Assembly: GCF_005048205.1 (NCBI RefSeq)
Contig: NZ_SUMF01000002.1
Location: 62,001 to 126,000, forward strand
DNA from: Chitiniphilus eburneus
GTDB lineage: Bacteria; Pseudomonadota; Gammaproteobacteria; Burkholderiales; Chitinibacteraceae
Direction: 5' to 3'
Length of the DNA stretch: 64,000 bases
Every line of letters begins with the position of its first letter. Within the stretch, counting starts at the first letter, position 1. The notes beneath the pieces are model-generated. The model was not told where the DNA came from. It did no database searches and saw nothing but the letters and a program-made list of their open reading frames with translations. A program made the position numbers and the translations under genes. Below, piece by piece: positions 7,136 through 16,317 of this stretch.

Positions 7136-8536
7136 TCACGGTGTCTGCGCCAGCGCCCGGTCGTCGCCGGTATCGGCCGGCAGTTCCCCCCTGCGCACAG
7201 CTTTGACGAAGGTTTCGTAGTCGCGCTCGGTCTGGTCGGCATACAGCACTGCGTAATCGGCCAGCGCCAGGTCCAGGTTGGGACGATCGCCCACGTAGCC
7301 GGCGATCTCCGGCCCGGTACCGCCGCCCTTGGCATGGGCACGCGCCAGGTTCCAGGCGCATAGCTCGGCGTACTGCGCCAGCATCTCGGCATCCATCAGT
7401 TCCACTTCCACCGCCACCTTCATGTCGCGTAGCTGCCGCATGTAGTAGTGGCGTCCTTCCGGGCCGGTGGTCCAGCCAAGAAACTGGTCGCTGGCGGCCT
7501 GCATCAGCCGCTGCCCCGCCACCACGCGCTCGCCCTGGTGGCGGAACTCGCTGCGGCCCACGTAGGCGGACAGCACCGAGGGCTTGGCTTCCTTGGCTTG
7601 CAGGAATAACGGATCGTCGTCATCCGCCAGCAACAGCAGTACGAAGCAGCGCGTTCCGACACTGCCTACGCCTACCACCTTGAAGGCCACGTCCACCAGC
7701 TCGAAGCGTTCGATCAGGTGGCGCCGGTACTGGTGCAGTGTGCGGCCGTAGGCGCTGAACATCTTGAACGCCACGTCGCGGTAGTTTTCCTTGTACTGCG
7801 CGAAATCGGGCGAGGCGTCGGCGTGGAAGATATACGGCGGGTTGTCCAGGATGTGGCGCACGCCATCCCGGGTGGCGGTCATCTTGTCGAAAGCGTGGCG
7901 CGAAGTCCGCTTGCGCGCACGCTCGGCCAGCGTGCCGACGTAATCGCGCATCCCGCCAGCCGGCAGCGTGCGGCGCACGTCGTCGAAGCTGATGCTGGCG
8001 TGCCACAGGTCCAGCGTCTTCATTGCCGCATACTGATCCATGTGGCGACGGTAGCTGGCGGACAGCCGCTGCACGATCTCGCGTGCCTTGATGTCGGAAA
8101 AACTGCGATAACGCGCCGCCAGCACAAAGCTGGTCGCCAACCGCTTCAGGTCCCATTCCCAGAAGCCCGGCAGCGTCTCGTCGAAATCGTTGATACCGAA
8201 CAGCAGGTTGCGTTCCGGCGTGGCAAAGCCACCGAAATTCATCAGATGACAATCGCCGCATACCTGCGTGCGGATGCCGGTATGCGGCGTATCGGCCAGA
8301 TCGAACGCATGCAGCAACGCGGTGGCGCGGTAGTAGGCGAATGGCGATTGCAGCATGCGGCCATAGCGGATCGGCACCAGGTGCTGCACCCGGTCCTCGC
8401 TCGACTGTTTGAGCATGGCGATGGGGTCGCGATGCGCCGACGGGCGCCACAGCGCGTGGGTGCGGCGCGGGCAATCCTGCCGGAGCGCGCGGCCCGCCGC
8501 CACGCGCAGGTTGAGGGAGTGAGCGGAGTCGGCCAT
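7136..8536 (-). CDS. DUF2252 family protein
   Basis: The 466-residue product has the hallmarks of DUF2252: HLVPIRYGRMLQSPFAYYRA near residue 50, GDCHLMNFG (about 100), NDFDETLPGFWEWDLKRLA (about 122), and KVVGVGSVGTRC (about 300). The family has a kinase-like fold by resemblance, with GDCHLMNFG and NDFDE in the places of catalytic-loop and metal-binding acids, but no reaction is established to my knowledge. The ATG at 8536 has GAGAAG upstream; the open frame continues 73 codons further without resemblance. The gene is divergent from yejK with a 142-base shared upstream region. Confidence 0.88.
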   Translation of the reverse strand: MADSAHSLNLRVAAGRALRQDCPRRTHALWRPSAHRDPIAMLKQSSEDRVQHLVPIRYGRMLQSPFAYYRATALLHAFDLADTPHTGIRTQVCGDCHLMNFGGFATPERNLLFGINDFDETLPGFWEWDLKRLATSFVLAARYRSFSDIKAREIVQRLSASYRRHMDQYAAMKTLDLWHASISFDDVRRTLPAGGMRDYVGTLAERARKRTSRHAFDKMTATRDGVRHILDNPPYIFHADASPDFAQYKENYRDVAFKMFSAYGRTLHQYRRHLIERFELVDVAFKVVGVGSVGTRCFVLLLLADDDDPLFLQAKEAKPSVLSAYVGRSEFRHQGERVVAGQRLMQAASDQFLGWTTGPEGRHYYMRQLRDMKVAVEVELMDAEMLAQYAELCAWNLARAHAKGGGTGPEIAGYVGDRPNLDLALADYAVLYADQTERDYETFVKAVRRGELPADTGDDRALAQTP

Positions 8537-8678
8537 GGGCTTCTCGGAAGGGTGGATGGGGCATGTACCTGCCTCACTATAGAAGCGATACCGTCCGGTT
8601 TTCACACTGCACCAACCGCCTGCATCGCCACGATAGTGGGACAATGATGCCCTTCCGTTTTTCCGGCGCCCGCACCGC

Positions 8679-9680
8679 ATGACCGCACCGCAACCCCTGG
8701 TCCGCCACCTGGTGGTCCACAAGCTGATCAAAGATCCCCACGGCCCCGCCGCCATCGCGCTGCGCCCCGCCGAAATGTCGGTGAATGCCGCCGCGCAACG
8801 CCTGATCGACCATCTGGGCCAGCGCTACGGCGAGCGCAAGGGCAAGGGCTATGGCCGCTTCGAGGACGACGAGGACAACTTTCCGATGCCGCGCTTCATG
8901 CGCCAGTACGTGGCCGGCGATATTGATTTCCTCGCGCTGTCGCACCTGATGATGCAGCACCTGCAAATGCGCGCCGGTGAGGAACAACTGGCCAGCGGCG
9001 GCTACGTGCTGATCGCGCGCGTGGACGATGCCGGCGCCGACTGCCTGTTGGTGGTACTGGTCACCGAAGTGGTCGGCATGGCGATCACCGGCGATTTCGA
9101 GATCGTCGACAGCCCGCAGCTCGATCTTTCCAACCTGCGCGTCGCCGGCCGCATCGACCTGACCGCGTGGCAGGGCGGCGCCGAGCGCTACATCAGCTTT
9201 CTCAAGGGCCGCGCCGACGTGGCGCACTACTTCAAGCTGTTCCTCGGCTGTAATGACGTGGTATTGGCACTGAAGGAAACCCAGAAGCTGGTGCAGGGCC
9301 TGAATCAGTTCGCCGAACGCCAGCAGCTACCGCCCGCCACGCGCGACGCGCTGTTCGAACGCGCCCACGGCTACCTGGACGAAGCCGGCGACGAAGGCGA
9401 GCCCGTCGCCCTGGACGTACTGGTGCGCCGCGCTTGGCCCGAAGCGCCAGAGCGCCTGCAAAGCGCGCTGGCCGAAGACGAACTGGCGCTAGCCGGCGGC
9501 TTTGTGCCCGACCGCCGCGCGATCAAGCCGCTGATGCGCTTCAAGGCATCCGGCGAGCACTGGAAGATCGAGTTCGATCGCAGCAGCCTGCGCGCCGGCC
9601 AGGTGATCTATGACCGCGAACGTGGTGCGCTGGTGCTGACCGAGATCCCGGAGGCACTGCGGCAGGCGCTGATCGGGTGA
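8679..9680 (+). CDS. yejK: Nucleoid-associated protein YejK (NdpA)
   Basis: The 333-residue protein matches the YejK/NdpA family in length and pattern: LVRHLVVHKLIKDPHG at the start, SVNAAAQRLIDHL, GDIDFLALSHLMMQHLQMRA, then YISFLKGRADVAHYFKLFLG in the middle. Family members are DNA-binding nucleoid proteins; the E. coli and Pseudomonas members are abundant chromosome-associated proteins of uncertain role. The C-terminal part (FKASGEHWKIEFDR) is typical. It stands alone, divergent from the DUF2252 gene, and is followed by a short G-rich stretch before the convergent radical SAM gene. Confidence 0.9.
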   Translation: MTAPQPLVRHLVVHKLIKDPHGPAAIALRPAEMSVNAAAQRLIDHLGQRYGERKGKGYGRFEDDEDNFPMPRFMRQYVAGDIDFLALSHLMMQHLQMRAGEEQLASGGYVLIARVDDAGADCLLVVLVTEVVGMAITGDFEIVDSPQLDLSNLRVAGRIDLTAWQGGAERYISFLKGRADVAHYFKLFLGCNDVVLALKETQKLVQGLNQFAERQQLPPATRDALFERAHGYLDEAGDEGEPVALDVLVRRAWPEAPERLQSALAEDELALAGGFVPDRRAIKPLMRFKASGEHWKIEFDRSSLRAGQVIYDRERGALVLTEIPEALRQALIG

Positions 9681-9737
9681 GGGGTGAGGGGGAATACTGA
9701 CTCCCCGGCGCCATGGACACGGTCCGGATGGGGCCGC

Positions 9738-11672
9738 TTACCCATCGCTCCTTCCGGAACTCAGTAGCGCTCTGCCGATGAAATGGCGCGGGACGCGGCT
9801 GCGCGGAACGCGGGTATCGAACCAGGCGCGCACGTCCTCGTCCAGACCGATACCGTGCATATAGTTGTACAGCGCCTTGTTCAGCGCGGTGCCCAGCGCA
9901 TCGTGATCGACCCCCGCCGGATCGACGAAGCCCACGTCGTTGCGGGCGAAGCCGCCATCGGGCAGCGGCAGCAGCGTGACGCCGTACTCCTCCGGGTGCT
10001 GGCCCACCGGTGAATGCACGGTACAGGCGAAACGGTGGAAAAAGCCGGACTGGATACAGCCGGCCTCGAACAACTGGCGTACGTATTCCAGCGCGTCCAC
10101 CGTATCCTGCACCGTCTGCGTGGGAAAGCCATACATCAGATACGCGTGCACCAGGATGCCAGCCTCGGTGAAGCCCTGCGTCACACGCGCCACCTGTTCC
10201 ACCGACACGCCCTTCTTCATCAGCTTGAGCAAGCGGTCGGACGCGACCTCCAGCCCGCCGGAAATCGCGATGCAGCCGCTGTCGGCCAGCAACTGGCACA
10301 ACTCCGGCGTGAACGATTTCTCGAAGCGGATATTGCCCCACCACGAGATCGCCACGCCGCGCCGCAGCAGTTCCTCGGCCAGCGCGCGCAGCATCTTGGG
10401 CGGCGCCGCCTCATCGACGAAGTGAAAACCCGTCTGCCCGGTTTCGGCGACAATGCGCTCGATGCGGTCCACCAGCTCGTTGGCGGACGCCGTTTCGTAG
10501 CGCGAGATGTAATCCAGCGTCACATCGCAGAAACTGCATTTCTTCCAGTAGCAGCCATGCGCCACGGTCAGCTTGTTCCAGCGCCCGTCCGACCACAGCC
10601 GGTGCATGGGGTTGAGCATGTCCAGCAGCGACAAGTAACGATCCAGCGGCAGGCCGTCCCAGGTCGGTGTGCCGACCTCGGCGAATGGCACGTCCGGCTC
10701 GGGGAAGTTCACGTAGCGCACCACGCCATCGGCATCGCGCGCGAAAGTGCGCACCAGCCGCTGCCGCGAACGCTGGCCGGCAAGATGGTCGAGCAGCGCC
10801 AGCAGGGGGCGCTCGCCGGCATCCAGTGTGACGAAATCGAAATAATCGAACACGCGTGGCTCGGCCAGCTCGCGCAGCTCGGTATTGACGAAGCCGCCCC
10901 CCAACACGGTGACGATACGCGGATCGCGCGCCTTGATCGTCTGCGCGATGCGGAACGCGGCATAGACCGCGCCGGGAAACGGCACCGACAGCAACACCAC
11001 GCTGGGCGTATGGCGCGCAAGCGCATCCAGCGTCAGCGCATGCAGCGTGTCGTCCACCAGATTGCGCGGCGCGGCCAGCGCCTGCGCCAGCGGCTCGAAC
11101 GTCGGCTGGCTTTGCGCCAGCGATTCGGCATAGCGTACGAACTCGAAGCGCGGATCGACCACTTCGCGAAACACATCGGCGATATCGTTGAGGAACAGCG
11201 TCGCCAGATGGCGCGCGCGATCCTGCATGCCCAGCGCGCCGAATGCCCACGCCAGCGGATCGCCGCCGTCCGGATCGTCCGGATCGACATAGACCTCCAG
11301 CGACGCGAAACGCGGCCCCTCGGGCAGGAAATTGCGGCCACAGATGCGATGCCCCAGCGTGGTATCGCGCCCCTGCAGAAAACCCAGCGTCGGCCCGATC
11401 ACCGCGCGATAACGCTCGAACTGCGCCACGAACGCCTGTGTCGCCGGCGAACGCCGGCGCGGCGGCACACCCAGCACCCGCTCGTGCAACGCGGCCAGCC
11501 CATCGGCCGAGAACAGCCGGAGCACCAACGCTAGCGCCAGGTCCTCCTGCATCGCCGTCACGCCGCGCGAGCGCAGGAAACCGGTGAGATAAGCCGTGGA
11601 CGGATACGGGGTATTGAGCTGCGTCATCGGCGGAATGAGCGACAACACGCGGATGGGCGGGGGCATTGACAT
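9738..11672 (-). CDS. B12-binding-domain radical SAM protein
   Basis: The 644-residue product starts MSMPPPIRVLSLIPPMTQLN, a B12-domain-like Rossmann start, and runs through a cobalamin-binding-like half (SVVLLSVPFPGAVYAAFRIA, TVLGGGFVNTELRE) into a radical SAM barrel. The cluster motif reads HGCYWKKCSFC (near 10535-10565), a CX4CX2C spacing rather than the canonical CX3CX2C. FHFVDEAAPP and ISGGLEVASDR are typical barrel segments. The two ATGs at 11672 and 11666 are both possible; AAGG lies 8 bases before the first. No HxxG-type B12 base-off motif is obvious, so cobalamin use is inferred from family layout. No substrate gene is adjacent. Methyl transfer or ring rearrangement is possible, but I cannot assign a reaction. 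Confidence 0.82.
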   Translation of the reverse strand: MSMPPPIRVLSLIPPMTQLNTPYPSTAYLTGFLRSRGVTAMQEDLALALVLRLFSADGLAALHERVLGVPPRRRSPATQAFVAQFERYRAVIGPTLGFLQGRDTTLGHRICGRNFLPEGPRFASLEVYVDPDDPDGGDPLAWAFGALGMQDRARHLATLFLNDIADVFREVVDPRFEFVRYAESLAQSQPTFEPLAQALAAPRNLVDDTLHALTLDALARHTPSVVLLSVPFPGAVYAAFRIAQTIKARDPRIVTVLGGGFVNTELRELAEPRVFDYFDFVTLDAGERPLLALLDHLAGQRSRQRLVRTFARDADGVVRYVNFPEPDVPFAEVGTPTWDGLPLDRYLSLLDMLNPMHRLWSDGRWNKLTVAHGCYWKKCSFCDVTLDYISRYETASANELVDRIERIVAETGQTGFHFVDEAAPPKMLRALAEELLRRGVAISWWGNIRFEKSFTPELCQLLADSGCIAISGGLEVASDRLLKLMKKGVSVEQVARVTQGFTEAGILVHAYLMYGFPTQTVQDTVDALEYVRQLFEAGCIQSGFFHRFACTVHSPVGQHPEEYGVTLLPLPDGGFARNDVGFVDPAGVDHDALGTALNKALYNYMHGIGLDEDVRAWFDTRVPRSRVPRHFIGRALLSSGRSDG

Positions 11673-11863
11673 GACAGGGCCTTGGATCGGGCAAACAGCG
11701 ACGGCAGGGGCGTCATTTTGCCAGACGGGGCCCGGCGCCGGGCCGAACGATGCCGGGCGGCGCGCTCGCCAGCGCGGCGCGCGTGGGGCACCATGCCCAC
11801 TGGCCCTGGCGGCATCGCCGCATCGATCGGGCGCGACGCCCGTCACACCGTCGAGGAAACACC

Positions 11864-12224
11864 ATGGATGCAGATCGCCAGGCCCGCATCTGGGCGGCCT
11901 TATCCGACATATTCATCGACAACGAGGTCGATTTCGGCTGGATCGCCCGGCAAGTGGCCGACGTGCCGCTCGCCACGCTGGAGCATGCGTTCTTTGAAGA
12001 AGTCGCCCCCCTGGTGCGGCCCCAACCTGATGACACCCATCCCTCCCGTCTGGTCGGGATTCGCCACCGAAGCACTGGTCGAAGGGATTGCTCGCTATCA
12101 GGTCCGGCTCGGGCGCTCCCGCACGGCAAGGTGGCGCCATCGCGGTTACGTGATCTGGCTACGCTGGTATTTCAGGGGTGAATGGCGGGCGCTGAAAGCG
12201 GCCCTGCCTCCCCCGCGCAGCTAG
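11864..12224 (+). pseudogene. Small gene resembling DUF7079, frameshifted
   Basis: A GAGGA site precedes the ATG at 11864. The frame reads DRQARIWAALSDIFIDNEVD and FFEEVAPL, then loses the family pattern; the pattern resumes in the next frame (GPNLMTPIPP, SGFATEALVEGI, YFRGEWRAL) to a TAG at 12222-12224. The switch falls at a run of six C at about 12005-12010; removing one C rejoins the frames as EEVAPWCGPNLM. The joined product (about 119 residues) resembles a family I know as DUF7079, whose role is unknown to me. This is either a real one-base insertion or a sequencing error. Uninterrupted alternatives in either frame look less natural. Confidence 0.6.
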
Positions 12225-12394
12225 ATTGAACCGTCCCTGTTGCGCCTCCAACAGCGCGTTGCCCGCAATGCTGGGTTTTCAGCATGGCTCGGACGCAATC
12301 ACTTGATTCCGCAGGTTTCGCGGTGTGGCATGCCCCTTGCTCAAGGTAGTGAAAGGCTCCGCTTTCCGGGGCCATTCACCCCGCAGGAACCCTC

Positions 12395-13765
12395 ATGAGT
12401 CAACGCAAGATTCGCCTCGGCGCCTTCATTCCCGGCGCGGGCCACCATGTTGCCGCCTGGCGTCATCCAGAAGCGCAGGCCGACGGCGGCATCAACCTGG
12501 CCCACTACGTACGTCTGGCGCAAACCGCCGAACGCGGGCTGTTCGACACGCTGTTCCTGGCCGATGGGCTGGCGGCGGGGCAAGGCAATGTCTCGGCTGC
12601 CGCCGAAGGCAAACAGGCGTGGGGCGGCAGCTTCGAGCCGGTGACGCTGTTCTCGGCGCTGTCGGTGGTCACCGCGCATATCGGCTTCGTCGCCACCGCG
12701 TCCACCACCTACGAAGACCCATTCATCCTGGCGCGTAAGTTCGCCTCGCTCGATCACCTGTCCGCGGGGCGCGCCGGCTGGAATGTGGTCACCACCGGCT
12801 CCTCGGCGGCGGCGGGCAATTTCGGCCTGGAGAAACATCCCGCCCACGCCGACCGCTACGACCGCGCGCGCGAATTCGTCGACGTGGTGAAAGGGCTGTG
12901 GGATAGCTGGGAAGACGACGCCTTCGTGCGTGACAAGGCCAGCGGCCAGTTCTACGCCCCGCACAAGCGCCATGAGCTGAACCACGCTGGCCGCCATTTT
13001 GCGGTGCGCGGCCCGCTGAACGTGCCACGCCCACCGCAGGGCCATCCGGTGGTGGTACAGGCTGGCAGCAGCGAAGCTGGCAAGGAGTTCGCCGCCGAAA
13101 CCGCCGAAGTGATCTTCACCGCGCAGCAGACACTGGAAGAAGCCCGGGCCTTCTATGCCGATGTGAAAGGCCGGCTGGCGCGCCACGGCCGCACGCCCGA
13201 CCAACTGCTGATCATGCCCGGCGTATTCGCCGTGGTCGGCCGCACCGAAGAGGAAGCCCAGCGCAAGTACGAAGCACTGCAAGCGCTGATCCTGCCCGAA
13301 GTGGGGCTGGCATTGCTGTCCGGCCTGTCCGGCGGGGTGGACCTCTCCGGCTACGACCTGGATGGCCCTGTGCCCGAACTGCCCGAGACCGAGAACATGA
13401 AAAGCCGCCAGGCGCTGATGCTGGATATCGCACGCAAGCACGATTTCACCATCCGCCAGCTCTACCTGTGGGTAGCCGGCGCACGCGGTCACTGGACCAT
13501 CGTCGGCACCGTGGAACAGATCGCCGACCAGTTGCAGGCGTGGTTCGAACAGGGCGCGGCCGACGGCTTCAATGTGATGCCGCCATGGCTGCCGGGCGGG
13601 CTGGATGATTTCGTCGATCTGGTAGTGCCCGAACTGCAACGACGCGGCCTGTTCCGCACCCGCTACGACGGCCACACGCTGCGCGACAACCTGGGCCTGG
13701 CGCGGCCAGGCAACCGCTTTGTCACAGCAACCGCGCCACGCGAGCCGGCGCTGGCGACAATCTGA
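12395..13765 (+). CDS. Flavin-dependent monooxygenase, NtaA/SnaA/DszA type
   Basis: The 456-residue protein is a bacterial-luciferase-like (class C) FMNH2-dependent monooxygenase. Landmarks are LGAFIPGAGHHVAAWRHP at the start, FDTLFLADGL, TYEDPFILARKFASLDHLS (about residues 106-124) and GRAGWNVVTTGS, all typical of the NtaA/SnaA/DszA/SoxA branch. Members oxidise nitrilotriacetate, dibenzothiophene sulfone, or other small sulfur compounds, using reduced flavin from a partner reductase. The start has GCAGGAACCCTC upstream. The next gene is a sulfonate-type binding protein and a large sulfonate-type importer lies beyond the first RHS island, so use of an organosulfur source is the likeliest role. 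No flavin reductase is adjacent. Confidence 0.85.
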   Translation: MSQRKIRLGAFIPGAGHHVAAWRHPEAQADGGINLAHYVRLAQTAERGLFDTLFLADGLAAGQGNVSAAAEGKQAWGGSFEPVTLFSALSVVTAHIGFVATASTTYEDPFILARKFASLDHLSAGRAGWNVVTTGSSAAAGNFGLEKHPAHADRYDRAREFVDVVKGLWDSWEDDAFVRDKASGQFYAPHKRHELNHAGRHFAVRGPLNVPRPPQGHPVVVQAGSSEAGKEFAAETAEVIFTAQQTLEEARAFYADVKGRLARHGRTPDQLLIMPGVFAVVGRTEEEAQRKYEALQALILPEVGLALLSGLSGGVDLSGYDLDGPVPELPETENMKSRQALMLDIARKHDFTIRQLYLWVAGARGHWTIVGTVEQIADQLQAWFEQGAADGFNVMPPWLPGGLDDFVDLVVPELQRRGLFRTRYDGHTLRDNLGLARPGNRFVTATAPREPALATI

Positions 13766-13983
13766 AGGACGTTGCCGCTGCGATGATCCGGTGCCATGCG
13801 GCCCCCGGCAGCCACCGGGGCCGCGGAAGCAGGTCATGCCGGCAACCACACACCCGGTCGAATCCGCCGTCATTCGACGCGTTGCCGCGTTCGAGCGTTT
13901 ACGCCGTCTGCCCGACTTGCCCCCTTGGCGCTACGGCAACTGCGCGACCGACTCGCAGCAACAGCCGCTTTTCGAGGACCGAT

Positions 13984-15033
13984 ATGCTCAAATCGCTCGC
14001 CCCCTTCGCGCTGACGCTGCTCATCACGCTGGCCGCGCCCCTGCATGCCGCCGAGAAGCTGCCCGAGGTGATCCGGTTCGGTGTTTCCAGCGCCGGGGTC
14101 GGCAAGCCGCCGCGCGTGAATAGCGGGTGGATTTCCGTGGCACAGTTGCATCGCTACCTGGAAAACGAATTCGCCAGGGACGGCGTGAAAATCGAGTGGA
14201 TCTTCTTCAAGGGCCAGGGCCCTGCGGTGAACGAAGCGATCTCCAACAACCAGCTCGACTTCACCACGCTGGGCGACCTGCCCGCCATCGTCAGCCGCTC
14301 GGTCGGCGTCGATACCCGCGCGGTGCTGGGTAGCGCCCGTGCCGACATCTACGTGGTGGCCCGCCCCGGCGCAGGCATCCGCAGCATCGCCGACCTGCGC
14401 GGCAAGCGCGTGGCCTTCCACAAAGGCACCGCCACCCAGCTCAGCGCGGCGCGCCTTTTCGCCGCGCACGGTCTGAGCGAAAAGGACGTGCGCATCATCA
14501 ACATGGAACCCGGCACCGCCAAGGCGGCGTTGTTGTCAGGCGACATTGACGCCACCTTCGGTACGCTGGACCTGGTCCACTTCCGCGATACCGGCCGCGC
14601 GGTGCTGGTCTACAGCTCGCGCAACGACACCGGCCCCGGCGCCACCGGCCAGGGCTTCGTGCTGGTGAACCAGAAATTCGCCCAGCGTCACCCGCAAACC
14701 ACCACTCGCGTGGTCAAAGCGCTGGTGCGCGCCGCGCAATGGTCCAGCGATCCGGCGCACCGCGAAGAGATATTCAAACTGTGGGCATCGGCCGGCGCCG
14801 TGCCCGAAAGCACCTACCGCCGCGAATACAAGGGCATCGCCCTCGCCGATCGCTTCTCGCCGCTACTCGATCCAGCCCTGGCCAGCCGCACCCGCCAAGC
14901 CGCCGCGCTGGCGCTGCAAAACCGGCTGATCCGCAAGCCGATCGATGTCGAAAGCTGGTTCGACCGACGTTATCTGGATGCGGCATTGGGGGAGCTGGGG
15001 TTGGTGGGGTATTGGGATGAGCGGGTCAGTTGA
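13984..15033 (+). CDS. ABC transporter substrate-binding protein, SsuA/TauA type
   Basis: The 349-residue product has a Sec signal peptide (LKSLAPFALTLLITLAAPLHA, cut before AEKLPEV) and a periplasmic binding fold of the aliphatic sulfonate/taurine group (VIRFGVSSAGVG, FFKGQGPAVNEAISNNQLDF, DLRGKRVAFHKGTATQLSA). The start has GAGGA seven bases upstream. It follows the flavin monooxygenase by 218 bases and is probably linked to it. It resembles the three binding proteins at 28.4-34.6 kb and may share their permeases and ATPase, since none is encoded next to it. The bound ligand cannot be told. Confidence 0.85.
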   Translation: MLKSLAPFALTLLITLAAPLHAAEKLPEVIRFGVSSAGVGKPPRVNSGWISVAQLHRYLENEFARDGVKIEWIFFKGQGPAVNEAISNNQLDFTTLGDLPAIVSRSVGVDTRAVLGSARADIYVVARPGAGIRSIADLRGKRVAFHKGTATQLSAARLFAAHGLSEKDVRIINMEPGTAKAALLSGDIDATFGTLDLVHFRDTGRAVLVYSSRNDTGPGATGQGFVLVNQKFAQRHPQTTTRVVKALVRAAQWSSDPAHREEIFKLWASAGAVPESTYRREYKGIALADRFSPLLDPALASRTRQAAALALQNRLIRKPIDVESWFDRRYLDAALGELGLVGYWDERVS

Positions 15034-15085
15034 ACTGAGCAGGCAGGACAATGCAAATAACCCGGCCATAGGCGATCCCTAATAA

Positions 15086-15379
15086 TTATAAAAAATATAA
15101 CAGAATAACTATTCCAGCCACAAAAGACATCCCCACCCTTATAAAAAATAGAACAGGTTGAGAGAAACGATCAATAGTCACCCCACGCACGGCAGCTTTT
15201 CCCGTCGAAAATGATACGAATATATCAAGAATTACCGCAGGAACCGCCATGGCAACTGCGTAAGCCTCTAAGGCACTGGCTAAGCTTTGATTGCCATTTT
15301 TCAGTATTACGCTAAGCACTCCAAGAATAACAAATAGCGTCCCAAACAAAATAACAACCCAATCAATTTTTCCACGCAT
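15086..15379 (-). CDS. Small membrane protein, candidate immunity protein
   Basis: This is the distal gene of the first AT-rich island. The 97-residue product has an N-terminal hydrophobic segment (IDWVVILFGTLFVILGVLSV), a middle one (VAMAVPAVILDIFVSF) and a C-terminal one (VGMSFVAGIVILLYFL), so three to four membrane passes. The spacing of segments recalls the two 105-residue proteins at 17054 and 20684, which end AAVFLILKLI. I infer a diverged relative of those immunity candidates whose toxin partner has been lost. No ribosome site is strong (GAGTC before the ATG). Confidence 0.5.
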   Translation of the reverse strand: MRGKIDWVVILFGTLFVILGVLSVILKNGNQSLASALEAYAVAMAVPAVILDIFVSFSTGKAAVRGVTIDRFSQPVLFFIRVGMSFVAGIVILLYFL

Positions 15380-15495
15380 TTTATTGACTCAAAACATGAC
15401 GGCTTCGTTTGTTAATTCACCAGTTTTTATTTATCCATAAACTTCAATATTTCTTCTTTTTTTTTGAATCAGCCCCTGCCGGCACTCTCTTGCAC

Positions 15496-15533
15496 AGTCC
15501 AATTGTGCTTTTTTAGTCCAATTGTGCTTTTTT
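15496..15533. repeat. 19-bp direct tandem repeat
   Basis: AGTCCAATTGTGCTTTTTT occurs twice head to tail (15496-15514 and 15515-15533), just outside the left inverted repeat of the adjacent small element. Nothing else in the 15.4-15.85 kb stretch looks coding. Confidence 0.9.
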
Positions 15534-15537
15534 ATAT

Positions 15538-15862
15538 CTAAGGAAGGTCTGAATAAGCCAGCAAAAGCCGACCAGCCCGCGCAATCGGCCCCAACAGCGG
15601 CCTGACCGGCGGGCCGACCCCCGGAATTCAACGTATTTCCCACCCTACAGACGGATTCCCCCCGCCAGCAACTGTCGACGACTCTGAAACAGATTCGACA
15701 ATGCAAGTTCCATGTCGGACAGGAACTGCTGTCCGCGGGTGACTTTAGGCTGCTTGATGAAGCCTTGATCGGCCAGGCTGAGTTGTTTTATGGGGGAAAT
15801 TGGATGGCGTGGATGCGATGGCATTTTACTGGCTCAGGGGGACTTATTCAGACCCTCCTTAG
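15538..15862. mobile_element. 325-bp element with 20-bp terminal inverted repeats (IS remnant or MITE)
   Basis: The left end reads CTAAGGAAGGTCTGAATAAG (15538-15557) and the reverse complement of the right end (15843-15862) differs at one base. The interior is GC-richer than the island and has no transposase-length frame; a broken 91-codon frame across it has no resemblance I know. I see no clear target duplication. The right end overlaps the stop codon of the immunity gene that follows (TAA within CTAAGG), so insertion may have cut that gene's tail. This fits a non-autonomous transposable element or the fused ends of a deleted IS. Confidence 0.65.
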
Positions 15863-16317
15863 CCCCGACTAAATCCAGATAAAACTTTAGAAAAATAGGC
15901 CACAGGGACAATTGAATATTGGAGCCCTGTAGGATAATCCTCATATTCGAAGAAATGCTCATCCATCAGAGTCCAAATAAAAAACACTTCACCGTCCTTG
16001 CAAAAGGCAACAATTGAAAAATCGTCAAAAGAATCACCAAGCGATAAAAAATATCGCGCAGCCCCATCAAATTTTTCTGATTTTATCAAATCATACACCC
16101 GGACCATATCATCAAAATCCAGGCACTCAACATCCAAATTCTTGGCAAGAACATTTTTCAACTGCATCAAAACAAGCGAATAAATACTTGCATCATCAAA
16201 AGTCCCGATGTATTTATCTCCAAGCCAAATCCGAAGCCGCCCCACTTTATGGCCAAGCTCTTCATTAGAGGCAAGCTCTATCGCAAATTTTTCTTTGTCA
16301 CCGATAAATAAGCTCAT
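15859..16317 (-). CDS. Imm42-like immunity protein
   Basis: The product starts MSLFIGDKEKFAIELASNEE and continues LRIWLGDKYIGTFDD, a pattern like the Imm42 group of predicted immunity proteins to polymorphic toxins (GD near the start, then an aromatic/IG motif); this assignment is from memory of the pattern. About 152 residues, soluble. The ATG at 16317 overlaps the TAA of the upstream toxin fragment (TAATG), a coupling typical of toxin-immunity pairs; an ATG two codons earlier is possible. The final residues (SGFSRG) run into the terminal repeat of the neighbouring transposable element, so the natural C-terminus may be lost. Confidence 0.55.
   Translation of the reverse strand: MSLFIGDKEKFAIELASNEELGHKVGRLRIWLGDKYIGTFDDASIYSLVLMQLKNVLAKNLDVECLDFDDMVRVYDLIKSEKFDGAARYFLSLGDSFDDFSIVAFCKDGEVFFIWTLMDEHFFEYEDYPTGLQYSIVPVAYFSKVLSGFSRG

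Noticed and set aside
10014-11534. Plus-strand 506-codon open frame opposite the radical SAM gene
   Set aside because: Histidine/arginine/glutamine-rich antisense reading of a GC-rich gene; no ribosome site and no resemblance.
12341-13873. Minus-strand 510-codon open frame opposite the flavin monooxygenase
   Set aside because: Antisense shadow of a clear family member with the usual skewed composition.
15431-15706. 91-codon minus-strand frame across the small inverted-repeat element
   Set aside because: It spans the element's left end and outside repeat; no resemblance and mixed base composition.
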